64,000 nucleotides of DNA from NCBI GenBank assembly GCA_028707125.1, contig JAQTUX010000001.1, positions 554,807 through 618,806 of the forward strand, in the 5' to 3' direction. The position numbers were made by a program, and so were the translations under genes. The notes beneath the pieces were generated by a model. It was not told where the DNA came from. It worked only from the letters and a program-made list of their open reading frames with translations, and searched no databases. The DNA is from Candidatus Omnitrophota bacterium (lineage in GTDB: Bacteria > Omnitrophota > Gorgyraeia > Gygaellales > JAQTUX01). The first letter of the stretch is position 1. The number at the start of each line of letters is the position of its first letter. Below, one piece after another: positions 24,575-33,752 of this stretch.

Positions 24575-25561
24575 ATGCGTTTGGGATCTGATCCGCGCAA
24601 GGTCTTAGCCACAGCGGCGGCTATCTGTGGGTTGTCCCTGTTTTTTTCCGGTCGGGGTTATGGCGGCCAGTTGAAGGACATAGGCGGGCTGAGCCATTTT
24701 ATGATGGGCGTTATATACGACCGGCTGGACGACGTAGATAAGGCAATTGAAGAATACCGGAGTTCTATCCGCCTTGAAGAGGGCGTGGCCTATACGCACG
24801 TACGCCTCGCCGCCGACTACATAAAACAGAACGATTCCCAAAAGGCCATTGAAGAGCTTAAGGCCGTATCTGAGATCGACCCTGACAACATAGAGTCCCA
24901 CGCGATACTGGCACTTCTGTATACATCCGAGAAAAAAACGGAAGAAGCGGCGGAGGAATACGAAAAATTCCTGACAGGGGCCTCTAAGCTGGACCCTGAT
25001 AATACCCAGATCTACCACCAGTTAGCCCAGGTGTATTACATACAGAAAAAGACAGGGCAGGCGATAGAGGCATACAAGAACATTCTGGTGATCTCCCCCG
25101 ACGATGCTTTGGCCCGTTTTTATCTCGGGTCGCTCTACGAAGAACAGAAGATGCACGCGGAGGCGGAAGAGGAACTTAAAAGGTCGCTCAGCCTGCAGCC
25201 GGATTCCCACCAGGCGATGAACGCGTTGAGCTATATGTATGCCGAAAAAGGGGAAAATCTGGATGAGGCAGAGGCGCTTGTGAAGAAGGCGCTGGAATTT
25301 GAGCCGGCCGAGGGCGCGTATCTGGATACGCTGGGATGGGTTTATTTCAAGAAAGGCAAGCTCAATGAAGCGGTGGAATACCTTAAGCGCGCCGCTTCTC
25401 TTCTTGATGACCCGGTAATATATGACCATCTGGGCGACGCCTATGAGGCAAGCGGCTTAAAGGATATGGCTGATGAGGCCTGGGCCGGGGCGTTGAAACT
25501 CAACCCTGAGTTAGAGCGGATAAAGGCCAAAATAGAAGGCAGGCAAATTGAAGCACATTGA
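24575..25561 (+). CDS. Exported TPR-repeat protein
   Basis: A 328-aa protein with an N-terminal signal-like segment (TAAAICGLSLFFSGRGYG) and about six to seven tetratricopeptide repeats from residue about 35 to 320 (for example MGVIYDRLDDVDKAIEEYRSSI and LGWVYFKKGKLNEAVEYLKRA). TPR arrays bind other proteins; lipoprotein or periplasmic assembly roles are common in the group. Its stop overlaps the transketolase start by 14 bp. Confidence 0.85.
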   Translation: MRLGSDPRKVLATAAAICGLSLFFSGRGYGGQLKDIGGLSHFMMGVIYDRLDDVDKAIEEYRSSIRLEEGVAYTHVRLAADYIKQNDSQKAIEELKAVSEIDPDNIESHAILALLYTSEKKTEEAAEEYEKFLTGASKLDPDNTQIYHQLAQVYYIQKKTGQAIEAYKNILVISPDDALARFYLGSLYEEQKMHAEAEEELKRSLSLQPDSHQAMNALSYMYAEKGENLDEAEALVKKALEFEPAEGAYLDTLGWVYFKKGKLNEAVEYLKRAASLLDDPVIYDHLGDAYEASGLKDMADEAWAGALKLNPELERIKAKIEGRQIEAH

Positions 25562-26369
25562 AGAGAAGATAGAGTTCCTGGAAGAAAAGGCAAGGCATAT
25601 CAGGCGGCTGATCATAGATATGCTGTTTAAGGCCGGCAGCGGCCATCCCGGCGGGAGCCTTTCATCGGCGGACTTGATCGCGGCATTATATTTTGAAGTA
25701 CTCAAGCATGACCCTGAGAATCCCAGGTGGCCTGACAGGGACAGGTTTCATTTATCTAAAGGCCACGCCTGCCCTGTGGTTTATGCCGCCCTTGCCGAGG
25801 CAGGTTATTTCAAAAAAGAGGAACTCTGGACATTAAGGGAGTTGGGGTCTATATTGCAGGGGCATCCTGACAGGCGCACGCCCGGTATAGAGGCGGCTTC
25901 CGGTTCTCTCGGACAGGGGCTCTCAGTCGCTTTAGGCATGAGCCTCGCCGGCCGTATAGACAAGAGGGGCTACAGGGTCTATGTGCTTATGGGAGATGGA
26001 GAGATACAGGAGGGCAATATATGGGAGGCGGCAATGGCCTGCTCCCACTATAAGTGCGATAATCTCTGCGCGGTCCTTGATTATAACGGTTATCAGATAG
26101 ACGGCAGGGTATGCGATGTCATGGGCATTGAGCCGATCAAGGAGAAGTGGGTAAGCTTCGGCTGGAATGTTTTAGAGATAGACGGGCATAATATGCGCCG
26201 GATCGTTTCGGCGTTTGAAAAGGCGGCGCGGCACAAAGGCGCCCCGACGATCATCATCGCCAGGACCACCAAGGGCAAAGGCGTATCCTTTATGGAGAAC
26301 ATCGCCGATTTCCACGGCAGGGCTCCTACCGAAGAAGAGACAAAGAAGGCGTTGGAGGAATTGGGCTGA
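25548..26369 (+). CDS. Transketolase, N-terminal subunit
   Basis: A 273-aa TPP-binding half of transketolase. Features: GHPGGSLSSADLIAALYF, the SKGHACPVVYAALAEAGYF block with its His, and the TPP-Mg motif MGDGEIQEGNIWEA followed by YNGYQIDG. It works with the next gene as a two-subunit enzyme of the non-oxidative pentose phosphate pathway. The start is TTG 25548 within the TPR gene. Confidence 0.95.
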   Translation: MKHIEEKIEFLEEKARHIRRLIIDMLFKAGSGHPGGSLSSADLIAALYFEVLKHDPENPRWPDRDRFHLSKGHACPVVYAALAEAGYFKKEELWTLRELGSILQGHPDRRTPGIEAASGSLGQGLSVALGMSLAGRIDKRGYRVYVLMGDGEIQEGNIWEAAMACSHYKCDNLCAVLDYNGYQIDGRVCDVMGIEPIKEKWVSFGWNVLEIDGHNMRRIVSAFEKAARHKGAPTIIIARTTKGKGVSFMENIADFHGRAPTEEETKKALEELG

Positions 26370-26371
26370 TC

Positions 26372-27298
26372 ATGACTGAATCATTGTACGCGAGAGAGGT
26401 TTACGGAAAGACGCTCGTTGAGCTGGGCAGGAAAGACCCCAATATCGTCGTATTTGATTCCGACCTGTCCTGTTCTACAAAGACCGCGCTCTTTAGAAGG
26501 GATTTCCCCGAGAGGTTCTTTAATTTCGGCGTGGCTGAGCAGAACATGATGGCAACCGCCGCCGGCCTTGCCAGCTGCGGCAAGATAGTGTTTGCCTCAA
26601 CCTTCGCCATGTTCGCCACCGGCCGCACATGGGACCAGATAAGAAACAGTATATGCTACAGTAATTTCAACGTTAAGATCGTGGCGACTCACGCGGGTAT
26701 AACCGTAGGCCCTGACGGCGCCAGCCATCAGGCGCTTGAGGATATAGCGCTTATGCGGTTGATCCCCAATATGAAGGTCATTGTCCCCGCGGACGGGCCG
26801 GAAACGCGTGAGGCCGTGATGTATGCCGCGGCCGCGCCCGGGCCGTTTTATATCAGGCTGGGAAGGGTAAAGGTTGAAACGATCGACGGCAAGCCGCCTT
26901 ACTGTTTCGGCAAGGCATATTCTTTGACCGAGGGCAGCGACATAGCTATAGTTGCCTGCGGCATTATGGTGCAAGAGGCGTTGAAGGCGGGCGCCGCCTT
27001 GAGAAAAGAAGGCATTTCCTGCCGCGTGATCAATATGCACACGATCAAACCGATCGATGCCGATATATTGATAAAGGCGGCGAAAGAGACAAAAGGCATA
27101 GTCGTTTGTGAAGAGCATTCCGTAATAGGGGGCCTTGCCTCCGCCATAGACGAGGTAGTGGCTGAAAACTTTCCCAGAAAGGTATTGAGAATAGGCGTGA
27201 AGCATAGATTCGGCCAGTCAGGCAGCCCGCAGGACCTGCTCAAAGAATATAACCTGACGGCGGAGGATATAGTAAAGACGGCAAAAGCACTGCTTTGA
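26372..27298 (+). CDS. Transketolase, C-terminal subunit
   Basis: A 308-aa pyrimidine-binding and C-terminal half of transketolase. It has FFNFGVAEQNMMATAAGLA with the catalytic Glu, HAGITVGPDGASHQ, and the C-terminal domain from IVACGIMVQEALKAG. It forms the full enzyme with the N-terminal subunit encoded 2 bp upstream. Split transketolases are common in anaerobes and archaea. Confidence 0.95.
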   Translation: MTESLYAREVYGKTLVELGRKDPNIVVFDSDLSCSTKTALFRRDFPERFFNFGVAEQNMMATAAGLASCGKIVFASTFAMFATGRTWDQIRNSICYSNFNVKIVATHAGITVGPDGASHQALEDIALMRLIPNMKVIVPADGPETREAVMYAAAAPGPFYIRLGRVKVETIDGKPPYCFGKAYSLTEGSDIAIVACGIMVQEALKAGAALRKEGISCRVINMHTIKPIDADILIKAAKETKGIVVCEEHSVIGGLASAIDEVVAENFPRKVLRIGVKHRFGQSGSPQDLLKEYNLTAEDIVKTAKALL

Positions 27299-27305
27299 TG
27301 TCATC

Positions 27306-28196
27306 ATGTTGTCTCTCACCGTAGATTCGCCTGCCAAGTTGAACCTGTTTCTTTCTGTGGGCAACAGAAGGAAGGACTCCTACCATAATATAATCACCCT
27401 GTTTGAGCGCATAGACCTTAAAGACCGCGTAACCTTAAGAGTTATCAAAGAGCCCGGTATCGAGATCGTGTCTGAAAACAGCCGGATACCGCGCGATGAG
27501 ACAAATCTTGCTTACAGGGCTGCCGCGCTTCTTAGGGATGAGTTTAAACCGCGGGCAGGCGTAACGATCAATATAGAGAAGCGCATACCTGTTGCGGCGG
27601 GTTTAGGGGGCGGCTCCAGCAATGCCGCGGCGGTGTTGATGGCGCTGCCGCGCATGTGGCGTATCCGGATAAGCAGGGACAGATTAATTAAATTAGGCAG
27701 GGCATTGGGGGCGGATGTCGCCTTTTTCCTTTTCCGCGCGCCTTTCGCGCTTGGTGAAGGCGCCGGTGATGAGATAAAAGTCATACGCGATATAAAACAC
27801 AGGTTCTGGCATGTATTAGTTGTGCCGGATATAGAGGTTTCTACGCGCTCCATTTATGAAAAGTTTGACCTTGTTCGCGGGGAAAAATTAAGCCCCGAAA
27901 GGTTGACAAAGGCGCGCTCAGATGTTAAAATATTGCATAATACCTTGAAATTCAAGAGGTTTGCTCTCATCTCAAAAAATCTTAAGAATGAATTGGGCGA
28001 GGTCGCCGCGGGGTATATAGACGGCATAGCCAGGGCAAAAAGTATTCTTAGGAAGGCAGGGGTTGGGCCCGTAGCTGTTTCAGGCAGCGGCCCGGCCGTA
28101 TTTTCAATAGTTAAGTCGAGAAAGGAGGCGGAAGAAATTAAGGGGCGGCTTGATGGGTTAAAAGGCTTAAGGGTGTTCGCGGCGAAGACCTATTAA
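27306..28196 (+). CDS. ispE: 4-diphosphocytidyl-2-C-methyl-D-erythritol kinase
   Basis: A 296-aa GHMP kinase of the MEP isoprenoid pathway. SPAKLNLFLSVGNRR is the N-terminal substrate block, PVAAGLGGGSSNAAAVL (about residues 94-110) the ATP-binding loop, and GVGPVAVSGSGPAVFSI the C-terminal GHMP motif. It lies upstream of spoVG, tRNA-Gln, glmU and prs, the same neighbourhood seen in many bacteria (ispE-spoVG-glmU-prs in Bacillus). Confidence 0.93.
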   Translation: MLSLTVDSPAKLNLFLSVGNRRKDSYHNIITLFERIDLKDRVTLRVIKEPGIEIVSENSRIPRDETNLAYRAAALLRDEFKPRAGVTINIEKRIPVAAGLGGGSSNAAAVLMALPRMWRIRISRDRLIKLGRALGADVAFFLFRAPFALGEGAGDEIKVIRDIKHRFWHVLVVPDIEVSTRSIYEKFDLVRGEKLSPERLTKARSDVKILHNTLKFKRFALISKNLKNELGEVAAGYIDGIARAKSILRKAGVGPVAVSGSGPAVFSIVKSRKEAEEIKGRLDGLKGLRVFAAKTY

Positions 28197-28212
28197 TTTC
28201 AAAGGGGGGGCT

Positions 28213-28620
28213 ATGGAGATAACCGAAGTCAGAGTCTTCTTGAAGGACAGTCCGGACAAGAAACTGAAGGCATACGCGACGGTCACATTTGACGACGCGT
28301 TCGTGGTCAGGAATATAAAGGTCATTGAGGGTAAGAGCGGTTTGTTCATAGCCATGCCTTCACGCAAGATAAAACAGCCGTGCCCTAAGTGCGGCGCGAG
28401 GAACGAATCGCGCTCCAAGTACTGCGGTGAATGCGCCGCTTCCCTTCCTGTGCCGGTAAGGCCGGCCCCGGGGGAGATGGGTAATGCTCAATCAGAGCAC
28501 AAAGATATAGCCCACCCCATTACGCAATCGTTCAGGGAGCTTTTACAGAAGAAGGTGCTTGAGGCATACGAGCAGCAGAAGAAGAGCCCCGTATCCGCTT
28601 CCGTGGTAGATGATATATAA
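28213..28620 (+). CDS. spoVG: SpoVG domain fused to a zinc ribbon
   Basis: A 135-aa protein. Residues 1-55 match the SpoVG fold (ITEVRVFLKDSP, then VVRNIKVIEGKSGLFIAMPSRK). A zinc ribbon follows, with C57-x2-C60 and C71-x2-C74, then a flexible linker and a helical tail (SFRELLQKKVLEAYEQQKK). SpoVG of Bacillus and Listeria binds nucleic acid and regulates gene expression; the ribbon may add nucleic-acid or protein contacts. GGGGGG lies just before the ATG region. tRNA-Gln starts 3 bp after the stop. Confidence 0.85.
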   Translation: MEITEVRVFLKDSPDKKLKAYATVTFDDAFVVRNIKVIEGKSGLFIAMPSRKIKQPCPKCGARNESRSKYCGECAASLPVPVRPAPGEMGNAQSEHKDIAHPITQSFRELLQKKVLEAYEQQKKSPVSASVVDDI

Positions 28621-28623
28621 TAC

Positions 28624-28695
28624 TGGGACGTCGTCCAATCGGTAGGACACGAGAATTTGGGTCTCGCTATTGTGGTTCGATTCCACACGTCCCAA
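28624..28695 (+). tRNA. tRNA-Gln (anticodon TTG)
   Basis: A cloverleaf with acceptor TGGGACG/CGTCCCA, D-stem GTCC/GGAC, anticodon stem CGAGA/TCTCG around the loop ATTTGGG (anticodon TTG), and T-stem TGTGG/CCACA. Discriminator A at 28695; CCA is not encoded. It lies in the 100-bp space between spoVG and glmU on the same strand, so it is probably processed from the operon transcript. Confidence 0.93.
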
Positions 28696-28722
28696 AGAAT
28701 GAAAGGCGCCTGTTGAGTTGAT

Positions 28723-29985
28723 ATGAATAAAAACATAGCGGTCATAATTTTAGCGGCGGGAAAAGGCACGAGGATGAAGTCGGACACCCCCAAGGTCATG
28801 CATCCTTTATGCGGCAGGCCGATGTTGAGCTATGTCTTTGACCTGGCGCGCGGCCTGGGCGCGAAAAAGACGGTTGTCGTATTGGGGCATCAGCATAGAG
28901 AGATAAGGAGGATAGTCCCCGCCGGCGTAAAGATCGTCCTGCAGGATAAACTCCTGGGCACAGGAGACGCGGTTAAAAGGGCGCTTGGGGCGCTGGCAGG
29001 CTTCAAGGGAAGCGTTTTAATACTTTACGGCGACATCCCCTTATTGAAGAAAGAGAGCGTCAAAGGGCTTCTGAAATTCCATACCGGAAATGCCATAGAC
29101 GCTACGGTCCTGACGGCGCTGGCCGGCGACCCCTCCGGTTATGGCAGGATCTTAAGGGACAAATGCCGCGCCGTCCGCGGCATAGTGGAAGAGGCGGACG
29201 CCAACGACGCCGAAAAGAACATCAATGAGATCAACACCGGCATAATCTGTTTCAGCAAGGAACGGCTATCCGGCGTTTTTAAATACCTCAAGGCCGACAA
29301 CCGCAAGAAGGAATATTATCTTACCGATATAATCAGTGTCTTTTACGAAAAAGGGCTTTTGGTTGAGGCGATAAGGATAAAAGACGCTGAAGAGGCGATG
29401 GGGATCAATTCGCGCCTTGATCTAAGCCGCGCGAGCGCGGCCATGCGGCGCAGGATAAACCACGATTTAATGGATAAGGGCGTGACGATCGCCTCCCCGG
29501 AGCACACATTTATCAATTACGGCGTTAAGATAGGCAAGGGGAGCGTAATTTATCCCTTTACAGTAATAGAGAACAATGTTATAATTGGACGCAATTGCTC
29601 AATAGGGCCTTTCTGTCATTTAAGGGACTCTGTAACGCTCAAAGATGGAACGTCGGCAGGCAATTTCGCCGAACTCGTCCGCACGCGGGTAGGCAAAAAT
29701 ACCCTGATAAAACATTTTAGTTACTTAGGAGACGCCGATATAGGGGCGGGAGTAAATATCGGGGCCGGATGCGTTGTTGCCAATTTTGACGGCGCGGGGA
29801 AGCATAATACGAAGATCGGCAGCCGCGCGTTTATCGGCTCTGATTCGGTCCTGGTGGCGCCGGTAGAGATAGGCAGGGGCGCCAGGACAGGCGCCGGATG
29901 CGTGGTCACCAGGGACGTGGCCGCGGACAGCGTAGTGGTGGGAGTGCCCGCGCGGCCTTATACCCCAAGGAGTAAAAAAAGATGA
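28723..29985 (+). CDS. glmU: Bifunctional UDP-GlcNAc pyrophosphorylase / GlcN-1-P acetyltransferase
   Basis: A 420-aa protein making UDP-N-acetylglucosamine for peptidoglycan and lipid A. The nucleotidyltransferase domain (residues 1 to about 225) has ILAAGKGTRMKSDTPKVMHPL and LYGDIPLL. The C-terminal left-handed beta-helix has hexapeptide repeats (VIGRNCSIGPFCHLR, IGAGVNIGAGCVVANFDG). It is about 35 residues shorter than E. coli GlmU, mainly at the C-terminus. It feeds the lpx genes encoded later in the same run. It overlaps prs by 4 bp. Confidence 0.95.
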   Translation: MNKNIAVIILAAGKGTRMKSDTPKVMHPLCGRPMLSYVFDLARGLGAKKTVVVLGHQHREIRRIVPAGVKIVLQDKLLGTGDAVKRALGALAGFKGSVLILYGDIPLLKKESVKGLLKFHTGNAIDATVLTALAGDPSGYGRILRDKCRAVRGIVEEADANDAEKNINEINTGIICFSKERLSGVFKYLKADNRKKEYYLTDIISVFYEKGLLVEAIRIKDAEEAMGINSRLDLSRASAAMRRRINHDLMDKGVTIASPEHTFINYGVKIGKGSVIYPFTVIENNVIIGRNCSIGPFCHLRDSVTLKDGTSAGNFAELVRTRVGKNTLIKHFSYLGDADIGAGVNIGAGCVVANFDGAGKHNTKIGSRAFIGSDSVLVAPVEIGRGARTGAGCVVTRDVAADSVVVGVPARPYTPRSKKR

Positions 29986-30923
29986 AGGATCATATTTCGG
30001 TTTTCAGCGGCAATGCCAACAGAAAACTGGCGGAGGACATCTGTGGTTATTTGAAGGTCCCGCTCGCGAAGGCGCTGGTAGGCAGGTTCAGCGAAGGCGA
30101 GATAAGGGTAAAGATAGAGGACAATGTGCGGGGCAAGGATGTCTTTGTTGTCCAGCCCACGTGTTCTCCTCCCAATGATAATTTAATGGAGCTGCTTATA
30201 ATGATCGACGCCTTAAAGCGGGCTTCCGCCAGCAGGATAACGGCGGTGATGCCCTATTTCGGCTACGCCCGCCAGGACAGGAAAGATCAGCCGCGCGTGC
30301 CCATAACCGCCAAGCTGATCGCCAATCTTCTGACGGTGGCCGGCAGCGACAGGGTGTTGACTATGGACCTGCACGCCGGGCAGATCCAGGGTTTTTTTGA
30401 CATACCGGTAGACCACCTCTTCGCCGTGGGCGTGCTCATAGAGGAATTCAAGGCCATGGGCCTGGAGAACGTCGTAGTCGTATCGCCGGACGTAGGCAGC
30501 ATTAAAATGTCGCGCGCCTACGCCAAGCGCCTGAATTCCCGTTTAGCCATAATCGACAAAAGGCGCATTGACCCCGAGGATACAGAGGCGATGCATATTA
30601 TGGGTGAGGTCAAGGGCAGCGATGCCATTATTGTTGACGATCTTATCGCTACAGGCAGTTCCCTGCTTGAGGCGGTAACCAAGCTGAAAGAGGAGGGCGC
30701 CAGGGACGTATATGCCGCGGTAACCCACGGTGTTTTGTCGGGGCCGGCGATAGAAAAAATAGATAAATGCCAGGCGTTAAAGCAACTCATGATCACCGAC
30801 AGCATTCCTCTTGAGAACCATAAGAGGCATTCCAAGATAAAGGTGTTAAGCGTGGCCCCTCTTCTGGGCGAGGCGATAAAGCGTATTTACAATGAGGAGT
30901 CCATAAGCTGTTTATTCGATTGA
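29982..30923 (+). CDS. prs: Ribose-phosphate pyrophosphokinase
   Basis: A 313-aa PRPP synthetase. Motifs are FSEGEIRVKI, the catalytic flexible loop region YARQDRKDQPRVPITAKL, the divalent-metal site MDLHAGQIQGFFDIPVDHL, and the PRPP-binding loop IVDDLIATGSSL. The product is used by HisG (encoded upstream), nucleotides and tRNA-related pathways. The glmU-prs-rplY-pth order is widely conserved. Confidence 0.97.
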   Translation: MKDHISVFSGNANRKLAEDICGYLKVPLAKALVGRFSEGEIRVKIEDNVRGKDVFVVQPTCSPPNDNLMELLIMIDALKRASASRITAVMPYFGYARQDRKDQPRVPITAKLIANLLTVAGSDRVLTMDLHAGQIQGFFDIPVDHLFAVGVLIEEFKAMGLENVVVVSPDVGSIKMSRAYAKRLNSRLAIIDKRRIDPEDTEAMHIMGEVKGSDAIIVDDLIATGSSLLEAVTKLKEEGARDVYAAVTHGVLSGPAIEKIDKCQALKQLMITDSIPLENHKRHSKIKVLSVAPLLGEAIKRIYNEESISCLFD

Positions 30924-30945
30924 GAAAAGGAGAATGTGAACCGCG

Positions 30946-31674
30946 ATGGAAGAATTAATACTGCAGATAGAACCACGTAAGGAAGTCGGCAAAAGCGACG
31001 TAGGCAAGATGAGGCGCGAGGGCTTTGTGCCCGCCGTAGTGTACGGAGAAGGCAAGAAGACCGAGCCGGTCAAGATATCGTCTCATGAACTGTTCAAGTT
31101 TATACACGCGCACCGCCTTGAGAACGTCATAATAAACCTCATGCCTAAGGGCGCCTCCGGCAAGGAAAAAGGCAAACAGGTGATAATAAAAGAGATACAG
31201 TATCACCCCGTGGACGGCGATATCGTGCACATAGATTTTCACCAGTTGTCCCTCACAAAGGCGATCCAGGTCAAGGTCAGCGTTGAGGCCAGGGGCGACG
31301 CGGTAGGCGTTAAGGCGGAGGGCGGCGTGCTTGAACATAATCTCTGGGACATAGAGATCGAATGCCTTCCTACGCAGATCCCGCCTAAGTTTGAAGTGGA
31401 TGTGAGCAATATGAAGATAGGTGATGTAGTGCATATAAAGGATATGGCCTTTTCTCCGGATATAAAGGTATTGCATGACCCTGATACAATAGTGTTGTCT
31501 ATCGTGCATCCGGTCAAGGTGGAAGAGGCGGCCGCGCCTGAAGAGGCGGCTGCCGAGGCGCAGGAACCGGAAGTCATAAAGAAGGAAAAGAAGGAAGGGG
31601 AAGAGGGAGAGGCCGCGCCTGAAGAAAAGAAGGAAGAGAAGAAGCCGCAGAAAGAAGAGAAAAAGGGCGCTTAA
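30946..31674 (+). CDS. rplY: 50S ribosomal protein L25 (TL5/CTC type)
   Basis: A 242-aa long-form L25 binding 5S rRNA. The N-terminal L25 domain (LQIEPRKEVGKSDVGKMRREGFVPAVVYG) is followed by the TL5 beta domain (VSVEARGDAVGVKAEGGVLEH) and a low-complexity tail of about 45 residues rich in Glu and Lys. AAAGGAG precedes the ATG. Between prs and pth is its usual place. Confidence 0.95.
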   Translation: MEELILQIEPRKEVGKSDVGKMRREGFVPAVVYGEGKKTEPVKISSHELFKFIHAHRLENVIINLMPKGASGKEKGKQVIIKEIQYHPVDGDIVHIDFHQLSLTKAIQVKVSVEARGDAVGVKAEGGVLEHNLWDIEIECLPTQIPPKFEVDVSNMKIGDVVHIKDMAFSPDIKVLHDPDTIVLSIVHPVKVEEAAAPEEAAAEAQEPEVIKKEKKEGEEGEAAPEEKKEEKKPQKEEKKGA

Positions 31675-31676
31675 AG

Positions 31677-32258
31677 TTGAAGCTTATTGTGGGTCTGGGC
31701 AATCCCGGGCCGAGATACGCGAACACCAGGCATAATTTCGGCTCCATAGTAGTAAAGGCGCTGGCAAAGGAATACAAGGCGGCATTCGCGGCCGACAGTC
31801 GCAGCCATAGCCGTAAGGCAAAGATCAACACCGAGGCAGGGCCGGCCTTGATCGCGCTGCCCGATACTTATATGAACCTTTCCGGCGTGGCAGTTGCCTC
31901 GCTCGTTAAGAGATACACGGATGAACTGGATGAGCTTTTGGTAGTGGCGGATGATGTGAGTATCCCCTTTGGCGATATGCGCCTCAGGAAAAAGGGAGGC
32001 GCCGGGGGCCACAAGGGGCTTGGATCCGTAATAGAGGCGTTGGGTTCTAAAGAGTTCGCGCGGCTGCGCCTCGGGATCTTGCCTGAGAAGGAAACGGGCG
32101 GGGATCTGAGCGATTTTGTGCTGGCGGGTTTTAACAGGCAGGAATGGAAGAATATAGGGGCGGTAATTGATAACGCCGTTATGTGTATCCAGGAATGGAT
32201 GGACAAGGGCGTTGATTCCGCCATGAACAAATACAACGGGAAGACGCCCGCTGTATAA
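31677..32258 (+). CDS. pth: Peptidyl-tRNA hydrolase
   Basis: A 193-aa enzyme releasing peptides from drop-off peptidyl-tRNA. It has VGLGNPGPRYANTRHNFG with the catalytic His (about residue 20), the YMNLSG loop, DDVSIPFGDMRLRKKGGAGGHKGLGS, and RLRLGI. The start is TTG 31677, 2 bp after rplY. Confidence 0.95.
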   Translation: MKLIVGLGNPGPRYANTRHNFGSIVVKALAKEYKAAFAADSRSHSRKAKINTEAGPALIALPDTYMNLSGVAVASLVKRYTDELDELLVVADDVSIPFGDMRLRKKGGAGGHKGLGSVIEALGSKEFARLRLGILPEKETGGDLSDFVLAGFNRQEWKNIGAVIDNAVMCIQEWMDKGVDSAMNKYNGKTPAV

Positions 32259-32279
32259 AAAGGAAAGGGCATTGCCGGT

Positions 32280-32564
32280 ATGAATAAATACGAAACAATG
32301 TTGATCTTGAAGCCGGATTCTCCGGCCCAGGAGCGCGAGGCGCTCATGAAGTCCCTGACGGATTTATTCTCCAAGAACGGGGCGACGGTCATATCTTCGG
32401 CCGTATGGTCTGAGAAAAGAAAGCTCGCCTATCCCATAAAGAAACAGAAGGAAGGCGTGTATCACCTGATGGTCTTTGAATCGGCGCCTGAGGCCGTAGT
32501 CAAGATACGGCACGCGCTGTCGCTTAACGATTCGGTGATAAGGGCTTCTATTTTAAAAATCTGA
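32280..32564 (+). CDS. rpsF: 30S ribosomal protein S6
   Basis: A 94-aa S6 with the typical YETMLILKPDSPAQEREALM start, RKLAYPIKKQKEGVYHLMVFES core and a C-terminus ending SVIRASILKI. It opens the conserved rpsF-ssb-rpsR-rplI cluster. No long C-terminal tail is present. Confidence 0.95.
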   Translation: MNKYETMLILKPDSPAQEREALMKSLTDLFSKNGATVISSAVWSEKRKLAYPIKKQKEGVYHLMVFESAPEAVVKIRHALSLNDSVIRASILKI

Positions 32565-32578
32565 GGAGGTACGCGGTT

Positions 32579-33040
32579 ATGGCGAGCTTGAATAAGGTGT
32601 TGCTTATCGGCAATCTTACCAAAGATCCTGAATTGCGCTACACCCCTCAGGGTACGGCGGTTGTGAACTTGAGGATGGCGGTTAACAGGCGTTTTAAGGA
32701 CAAGACCGGCGCGCAGAAAGACGAGGCGTGTTTTATCACCGTGGTGGTCTGGGATAAGCAGGCCGAGATATGCAACCAGTATCTTCAGAAAGGCCGCCCG
32801 GTATTTATTGAAGGCAGGCTTCAGTCGCGTTCTTGGCAGGACAATGCCGGTCAGAAAAGAAACGTGGTAGAGGTCAGGGCCGAGCGCGTGCAGTTCCTCG
32901 GCTATTCGCAGCAGGGCAAGGTGGCGGCAGCGGATATGGGCGCGGAAAAGAAAGAAATGCCCGCCGAGGAAGCGATAGATTCCACGGGCAGCGCCTGGCT
33001 TGAGGACGGCGCCGAAGACGCTTTAGATACTAACAGTTGA
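32579..33040 (+). CDS. ssb: Single-stranded DNA-binding protein with an atypical tail
   Basis: A 153-aa SSB. Residues 1 to about 110 are the OB fold ([56 protein letters not shown]). The tail ends [13 protein letters not shown] and lacks the amphipathic DDDIPF-type tip used by most bacterial SSBs to recruit replication and repair proteins. The frame is continuous to TGA 33040 and no alternative frame restores a tip. GGAGG precedes the ATG. Confidence 0.95.
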   Translation: MASLNKVLLIGNLTKDPELRYTPQGTAVVNLRMAVNRRFKDKTGAQKDEACFITVVVWDKQAEICNQYLQKGRPVFIEGRLQSRSWQDNAGQKRNVVEVRAERVQFLGYSQQGKVAAADMGAEKKEMPAEEAIDSTGSAWLEDGAEDALDTNS

Positions 33041-33056
33041 GGATGAAAGGAAGGAT

Positions 33057-33284
33057 ATGGCTAAATTTCCCGCTTTGCAGGTAAGAAAGAAGTTTTGCAG
33101 ATTTTGCGCGGACAAGGTAAGCGCGATCGATTACAAGGACACTAAACGGCTGGAGAGGATAGTGAGCGAAAGAGGCAAGATACTATCCGTGCGCGTCACA
33201 GGGACCTGCGCGAGGCACCAGAGGATGCTCCGGCGGGCAGTGAATAAGGCGAGGTTTCTGGCTCTTCTGCCGCACATAAAGTAA
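33057..33284 (+). CDS. rpsR: 30S ribosomal protein S18
   Basis: A 75-aa S18. It contains [20 protein letters not shown] and the conserved [28 protein letters not shown]. The CRFC pair suggests a zinc-binding type of S18. It lies between ssb and rplI as usual. Confidence 0.96.
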   Translation: MAKFPALQVRKKFCRFCADKVSAIDYKDTKRLERIVSERGKILSVRVTGTCARHQRMLRRAVNKARFLALLPHIK

Positions 33285-33304
33285 TCCTAAGGAGAATAAA
33301 GGTA

Positions 33305-33748
33305 ATGAAGGTCATACTGTGCAAGGATATGCCGAAGATGGGCAAGGCAGGGGATATCGTAAGCGTGAAGGACGGCTACGCCAGGAATTGTCTTATACCT
33401 CAAGGTGCGGCCCTGCGCGCTACCGATGCCAACATAAAAAAGATAGAACTTGCCGGCGAGAGGCAGATCAAAGAACTGAACGCGAAAAAACAGGAATTAA
33501 CCCTTGTGGCGGAGAAGATGTCCGGCGCCTCGGTTAATATAGAGGCGGAGGCCACCGATGACGATAAGCTGTATGGGGCGGTAGGCCCCGCGCAGATCGC
33601 CGCCGCCTTAAAGAATGAGGGATTCCCGGCAGAGGAGGATCAGATAGACCTGCCGGAACCGATAAAGGCGCTGGGGATATACGAGGCCTCGGTAAAACTG
33701 TCCTCCGATATATCGGCGAAGATCAAGGTCTGGGTCGTCAGGAGATAA
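33305..33748 (+). CDS. rplI: 50S ribosomal protein L9
   Basis: A 147-aa L9 with the N-terminal RNA-binding domain (KVILCKDMPKMGKAGDIVSVKDGYARNCLIPQGAA), a long central helix (residues about 42-75) and the C-terminal domain (LYGAVGPAQIAAAL). It is the last gene of the ribosomal-ssb cluster, 4 bp before dnaB. Confidence 0.96.
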   Translation: MKVILCKDMPKMGKAGDIVSVKDGYARNCLIPQGAALRATDANIKKIELAGERQIKELNAKKQELTLVAEKMSGASVNIEAEATDDDKLYGAVGPAQIAAALKNEGFPAEEDQIDLPEPIKALGIYEASVKLSSDISAKIKVWVVRR

Positions 33749-33752
33749 GTTT

